Origin: Marinomonas mediterranea MMB-1
Lineage (GTDB): Bacteria; Pseudomonadota; Gammaproteobacteria; Pseudomonadales; Marinomonadaceae
Reading direction: 5' to 3'
Assembly (NCBI RefSeq): GCF_000192865.1
Contig: NC_015276.1
Span: 1,302,001 to 1,366,000, forward strand
DNA: 64,000 bases
This document shows, in pieces, positions 62,868 through 64,000 of this stretch (positions are counted from its first letter, which is position 1; the number at the start of each line of letters is the position of its first letter). The notes under the pieces were generated by a model, which worked only from the letters and a program-made list of their open reading frames with translations, had not been told where the DNA came from and did not search any database. A program made the translations under genes and the position numbers.

Positions 62868-63275
62868 ATGGCGCTAGAACGCACTCTATCAATCATCAAG
62901 CCAGATGCAGTTGCAAAAAATGTTATCGGTGAAATCTACACTCGTTTCGAGCGTGCTGGCCTAAAAATCGTTGAAGCGAAAATGATCCAACTGGATGATG
63001 AGCTTGCTGGTGGTTTTTATGCTGAGCATAAAGAGCGTCCTTTCTACAACGACCTAGTTGCTTTCATGACTTCTGGTCCTGTTGTTGTTTCTGTTCTTGA
63101 AGGTGAAAACGCGGTTGCTCGTCACCGTGAGCTTATGGGTGCAACTAACCCTAAAGAAGCGGCAACTGGTACTTTGCGTGCAGATTACGCTGAATCTATT
63201 GACGCAAATGCTGTACACGGTTCTGATTCTGCTGCTTCTGCTGAACGCGAAGTTGCTTACTTTTTCGGTAAGTAA
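62868..63275 (+). CDS. ndk: Nucleoside diphosphate kinase
   Basis: 135 residues, slightly shorter at the C-terminus than the 143-residue E. coli enzyme. ERTLSIIKPDAVAKNVIG, and phosphorylated His117 in NAVHGSDSAASAEREVAYFF, identify it. It equalises nucleoside triphosphate pools. The ndk-rlmN order next to an iscR locus is conserved in gammaproteobacteria, although the GTPase operon intervenes here. Confidence 0.97.
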   Translation: MALERTLSIIKPDAVAKNVIGEIYTRFERAGLKIVEAKMIQLDDELAGGFYAEHKERPFYNDLVAFMTSGPVVVSVLEGENAVARHRELMGATNPKEAATGTLRADYAESIDANAVHGSDSAASAEREVAYFFGK

Positions 63276-63283
63276 GAATTAAT

Positions 63284-63314
63284 AAGTCTATTTACTACTA
63301 TAGTAAATAGACTT
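63284..63314. other. Perfect 14-base hairpin after ndk
   Basis: AAGTCTATTTACTA, loop CTA, TAGTAAATAGACTT. No T-run; may stabilise the 3' end or be a remnant palindrome. Confidence 0.6.
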
Positions 63315-63355
63315 GCAGAGGCGTGATGAATAAATCGTCGCGCCTTTATTCAGAG

Positions 63356-63392
63356 GCTTCTGAAAAGCATATTTCTTTTCAGAAGCTTTTTT
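63356..63392 (+). terminator. Rho-independent terminator of ndk
   Basis: Arms GCTTCTGAAAAG (63356-63367) and CTTTTCAGAAGC (63375-63386), seven-base loop, then T-run. Confidence 0.88.
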
Positions 63393-63495
63393 CGTATTTA
63401 TTATTTTGAAACACAGGCTCTCAAGCGATTTCTTGCTTATCGCATCTTTATTGTAGAGAAGCCTCAAAGCGTATACGCAAGTGATTGGTTAAAAC

Positions 63496-64000
63496 ATGTC
63501 TGCTACACAAAAAGTTAATTTGCTCGGTTTATCTCCAGAAAAGCTCGTTGAGTTCTTTGAGTCGATTGGTGAGAAGAAATTTCGTGCAACCCAGGTGATG
63601 AAGTGGATTCATCAAAAAGGTGCAGAAAGCTTTGAAGAGATGACTGATGTCAGCAAGAAGCTTAGAGCGAAACTTGAGGGAATATGTGAAATCCGTGCTC
63701 CGGAAATCGTGGAGCAAAATATCTCTACTGACGGAACTCGAAAATGGATCATTCGTACTGAAGGTGGCATGAACGATTGTGTTGAGACAGTGCTTATTCC
63801 TGACGGGGACCGTGCAACGCTGTGTGTGTCTTCTCAAGTAGGGTGTTCTCTAGATTGTAGCTTTTGTTCAACGGGCAAGCAGGGGTTTAACCGCAACTTG
63901 ACGCCAGCGGAAATTATTGGTCAGTTGTGGATTGCTATTAAATCATTTGGGCCAATGGATCCAAATGGTCCTCGCCGCGTTACAAACGTTGTGATGATGG
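63496..64000 (+). CDS. rlmN: Dual-specificity RNA methyltransferase RlmN (3' truncated by window edge)
   Basis: The first 168 residues only, from ATG 63496. NLLGLSPEKLVEFFESIGEK and KFRATQVMKWIHQKG form the N-terminal helical domain. The radical-SAM cluster motif is C-x3-C-x2-C (CSLDCSFC), followed by STGKQGFNRNLT. It methylates C2 of A2503 in 23S rRNA and A37 of some tRNAs. The catalytic C-terminal cysteine is beyond the window. Confidence 0.95.
   Translation, partial: MSATQKVNLLGLSPEKLVEFFESIGEKKFRATQVMKWIHQKGAESFEEMTDVSKKLRAKLEGICEIRAPEIVEQNISTDGTRKWIIRTEGGMNDCVETVLIPDGDRATLCVSSQVGCSLDCSFCSTGKQGFNRNLTPAEIIGQLWIAIKSFGPMDPNGPRRVTNVVMM

Noticed and set aside
1..64000. CRISPR arrays, tRNA or rRNA genes, prophage or IS transposase
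   Set aside because: None could be recognised by reading both strands; regularly spaced repeats and cloverleaf-like sequence were not found.

Overview
The window is a chromosomal segment of a gammaproteobacterium, most likely a marine Oceanospirillales member close to Marinomonas. This rests on gene order (pyrG-eno-ftsB-ispD-ispF-truD-surE-pcm-nlpD-rpoS; ndk-rlmN beside an iscR locus; serB divergent from an Smp-like gene), moderate GC content, and sodium-coupled transporters. The genus is inferred. No rRNA, tRNA, CRISPR array, phage or insertion-sequence transposase was seen.

Layout. 1-3.2 kb: a truncated HAMP-PAS-GGDEF-EAL protein followed by a Tat-exported solute-binding protein. 3.4-5.7 kb: a graveyard of three broken genes (AraC-type regulator, outer-membrane channel, CobW-type GTPase remnant). 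5.8-10.7 kb: OmpA-like protein with calcium-type repeats, a LigB/DODA-family dioxygenase, a Na+/alanine symporter and a DUF6482-like protein. 10.7-13.7 kb: vanR-vanAB, a vanillate demethylase locus with three copies of its probable operator. 13.8-23.9 kb: the core block pyrG to rpoS. 24-27.6 kb: Smp-like/serB and a LysR regulator. 27.7-31 kb: a HEPN-like protein and the molybdopterin operon moaA-moaB-moeA. 31.2-39 kb: tesB, a diguanylate cyclase, queG, ilvIH and a YugP-type peptidase. 39-48.7 kb: accessory genes (adhP, NhaC-type antiporter, EthD-like protein, a kdgF/RpiB-type uronate pair, TetR-fadH) and two copies of a roughly 140-bp repeat. 48.9-57 kb: iscR with a complete SUF machinery plus an IscS-type desulfurase. 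57.2-62.6 kb: a four-gene operon coding for a coiled-coil protein, an OmpA-like inner-membrane protein, a Rab-like small GTPase and a degenerate-GGDEF/EAL protein. 62.8-64 kb: ndk and the start of rlmN.

How genes work together. The Fe-S region looks like one IscR-controlled SUF system (sufBCDS, sufA, sufT, sufE); the ISC scaffold and chaperones are absent here, although an IscS without the usual C-terminal tail remains. The vanillate locus pairs a Rieske oxygenase with its reductase under a divergent GntR repressor. KdgF and the RpiB-type isomerase, preceded by a KdgR-like palindrome, probably open and isomerise unsaturated uronates from pectin or alginate.

The best candidate for an undescribed system is the 57.2-62.6 kb operon. 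It couples a bacterial Rab-like GTPase lacking the catalytic glutamine to a membrane protein that has a possible longin/roadblock-like cytoplasmic region and a duplicated periplasmic module, and to a c-di-GMP phosphodiesterase. The second most interesting object is the two-copy repeat with inverted ends.
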